Origin: Bacteroidetes bacterium UBA5697
GTDB lineage: Bacteria; Bacteroidota; Bacteroidia; B-17B0; Aurantibacillaceae
Assembly (NCBI GenBank): GCA_002420145.1
Contig: DIHL01000040.1
Location: forward strand, 1-53,363
Length of the DNA stretch: 53,363 nucleotides
Direction: 5' to 3'
Part shown: in pieces, positions 52,483 through 53,363 of the stretch
How positions within the stretch are numbered: position 1 is the stretch's first letter
How the letters are laid out: every line of letters starts with the position of its first letter
Program-made: the position numbers and the translations under genes
The notes under the pieces: model-generated
Told to the model about the DNA's origin: nothing
What the model saw: the letters and a program-made list of their open reading frames with translations, nothing else
The model's database searches: none

Positions 52483-53238
52483 TTAATATTTAACTATTGT
52501 ATTTCCTGCCATAGTAACAGCGCCTGTTCTTGTTAAGGCTCTACCATCAAGTGTTGCCCCAGTGTTAAATGAAATAGACTGCATTACCAAAAATGTTCCT
52601 TTCATTACAGAAGTTGTTCCAAAGGTTGCAGAACTACCAACTTGCCAAAAAATATTAGAAGCTTGTGCTCCTCCTGTTAAAAATACTTTACGACCTGATG
52701 TTGTTGTAAATGCAGATGCTATTTGAATAATAAAAACAGCGTTTGCATTTCCTTTTGCATCAAATGTCAAATCACCTGAAGATATTGCTAAAGAAGAAGT
52801 AGATTTATAAAGTCCTGGGGTTAATGTCAATCCTCCGATATTTCCAGATAAAGTAACAATATCTGTAGCAGTTCTTCCAGCTGCATCATTATAAGCTGCT
52901 GTTAAATCCAATTTTGCTTGATTTGCAATAGTATTATTAACATGAAGTGTTCCAATTAAAATGCCAGGAGGAAAACCACCTACAGATGTTCCAGGACTTA
53001 ATCCCATATCACCTGTTATATTAGTTGCGCCAGTGTTACTAATAGAAGAACCCGCTAAAACAGCAAGATTAGCTGCACCAGCCATGGCTACTGAAGATTG
53101 AGTTGTTGTTTGAGTTGGAATTACAACAAGAGGTGACGTTGATCCTGATGAAGGGTTTGTTGTTGTTTTCTTTTTACAGCTAGTAACTAATACAACTGAT
53201 ATAAATGTGAATGTTTTTAAAATATTTAATATTTTCAT
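52483..53238 (-). CDS. Ice-binding-like (DUF3494) lipoprotein
   Basis: A 251-residue lipoprotein: MKILNILKTFTFISVVLVTSC gives a lipobox Cys at residue 21, followed by a Thr/Ser/Pro-rich linker (about 25-50) and a single DUF3494 domain (about 55-250; LAVLAGSSISNTGATNITGDMGLSPGTS, NIFWQVGSSATFGTTSVMKGTF, LDGRALTRTGAVTMAGNTIVKY). Lipoproteins of this type are held on the outer membrane. I place the start at 53236-53238; the longer reading runs into the promoter motif. Ice binding is inferred from the family. It is the third DUF3494 gene in a row. Confidence 0.9.
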   Translation of the reverse strand: MKILNILKTFTFISVVLVTSCKKKTTTNPSSGSTSPLVVIPTQTTTQSSVAMAGAANLAVLAGSSISNTGATNITGDMGLSPGTSVGGFPPGILIGTLHVNNTIANQAKLDLTAAYNDAAGRTATDIVTLSGNIGGLTLTPGLYKSTSSLAISSGDLTFDAKGNANAVFIIQIASAFTTTSGRKVFLTGGAQASNIFWQVGSSATFGTTSVMKGTFLVMQSISFNTGATLDGRALTRTGAVTMAGNTIVKY

Positions 53239-53274
53239 AATTTGATTTTGAGTTTTCGCTACTGGCGAACAGAT

Positions 53275-53357
53275 GTGAATGTTTTCCACAAAACAAAGGT
53301 GATGAATTCGCTACAAAGTGTATTACAGAAAAATTAATATAAGTTACACAATTCACA
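53275..53357 (-). promoter_or_regulatory. Shared promoter motif D, before the DUF3494 lipoprotein
   Basis: On the plus strand: GTGAATGTTTTCCAC (53275-53289), 4 bases, CAAA (53294-53297), 24 bases, ATTACA (53322-53327), 15 bases, GTTACA (53343-53348), then ATTCAC (53351-53356). The sequence CAAAGGTGA is identical to that of motif A. It lies at the window's right edge. Confidence 0.8.
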
Positions 53358-53363
53358 TATTAG

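Noticed and set aside
1..53363. tRNA or rRNA genes
   Set aside because: No cloverleaf with GTTCGA/TTCGAAT-type arm or rRNA-like conserved stretch was seen; small non-coding RNAs cannot be excluded by eye.

Overview
This window is from an AT-rich member of the Bacteroidota. The evidence is gldF/gldG, a type IX secretion (T9SS) toolkit (PorG-like, PorP/SprF-like and PorE-like proteins, with type A and type B C-terminal sorting domains), a TamL lipoprotein, DUF3822 beside rsmD, and promoters of the Bacteroidota type with a -7 box TAnnTTTG. Genus and species cannot be told from the sequence. Several genes appear to use TTG starts.

Layout: 1-4.9 kb carries gldF-gldG-DUF4340 and then dnaN. 4.9-12.1 kb (minus strand) carries a TPR/PD40/SPOR-like lipidless secreted protein, two OmpH/Skp chaperones, bamA and uppS. 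12.2-16.9 kb (minus) is the rimP-nusA-infB operon, with a terminator-like hairpin in its leader. 17.1-19.9 kb (plus) holds a small His-rich membrane protein and acpP-fabF-rnc. 19.9-23.2 kb has a T9SS cargo protein and a GDPD-like lipoprotein, flanked by two gene-free stretches. These stretches contain two copies of a folded repeat whose stems differ by compensating changes, and further foldback DNA. 23.2-31.7 kb carries ettA, two unknown secreted proteins, an S8 protease with a sorting domain, a PorG-like protein, a PaaY-like hexapeptide protein and prfC. 31.7-38.0 kb carries tamL, a SpoU-type methyltransferase, DUF3822-rsmD and a thioredoxin-fold protein that lacks CXXC.

The right third (38.0-53.4 kb, all minus strand) is the most interesting part. 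A 15-gene envelope/general-stress cluster starts with a CsbD-like gene and ends past dps. It includes two alternating YtxH and Lmo0937-like gene pairs; the two Lmo0937-like genes encode only 55 and 51 residues. Upstream lie three ice-binding-like (DUF3494) genes carrying five such domains in total. One of them is a 1017-residue adhesin with Ig-like repeats and a type B sorting domain, followed by its own SprF-like and OmpA-like partner genes.

The stress cluster and all three DUF3494 transcription units have the same promoter architecture. On the plus strand it reads: an inverted repeat GTGAA...(T)TCCAC/TTCAC, 4 nt, CAAA (the complement of the -7 TTTG), 24-25 nt, [GA]TTACA, 15 nt, GTTACA, 2 nt, ATTCAC. 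This points to one regulon joining ice-binding/adhesion proteins to an envelope stress response. The regulator itself is not visible in the window.
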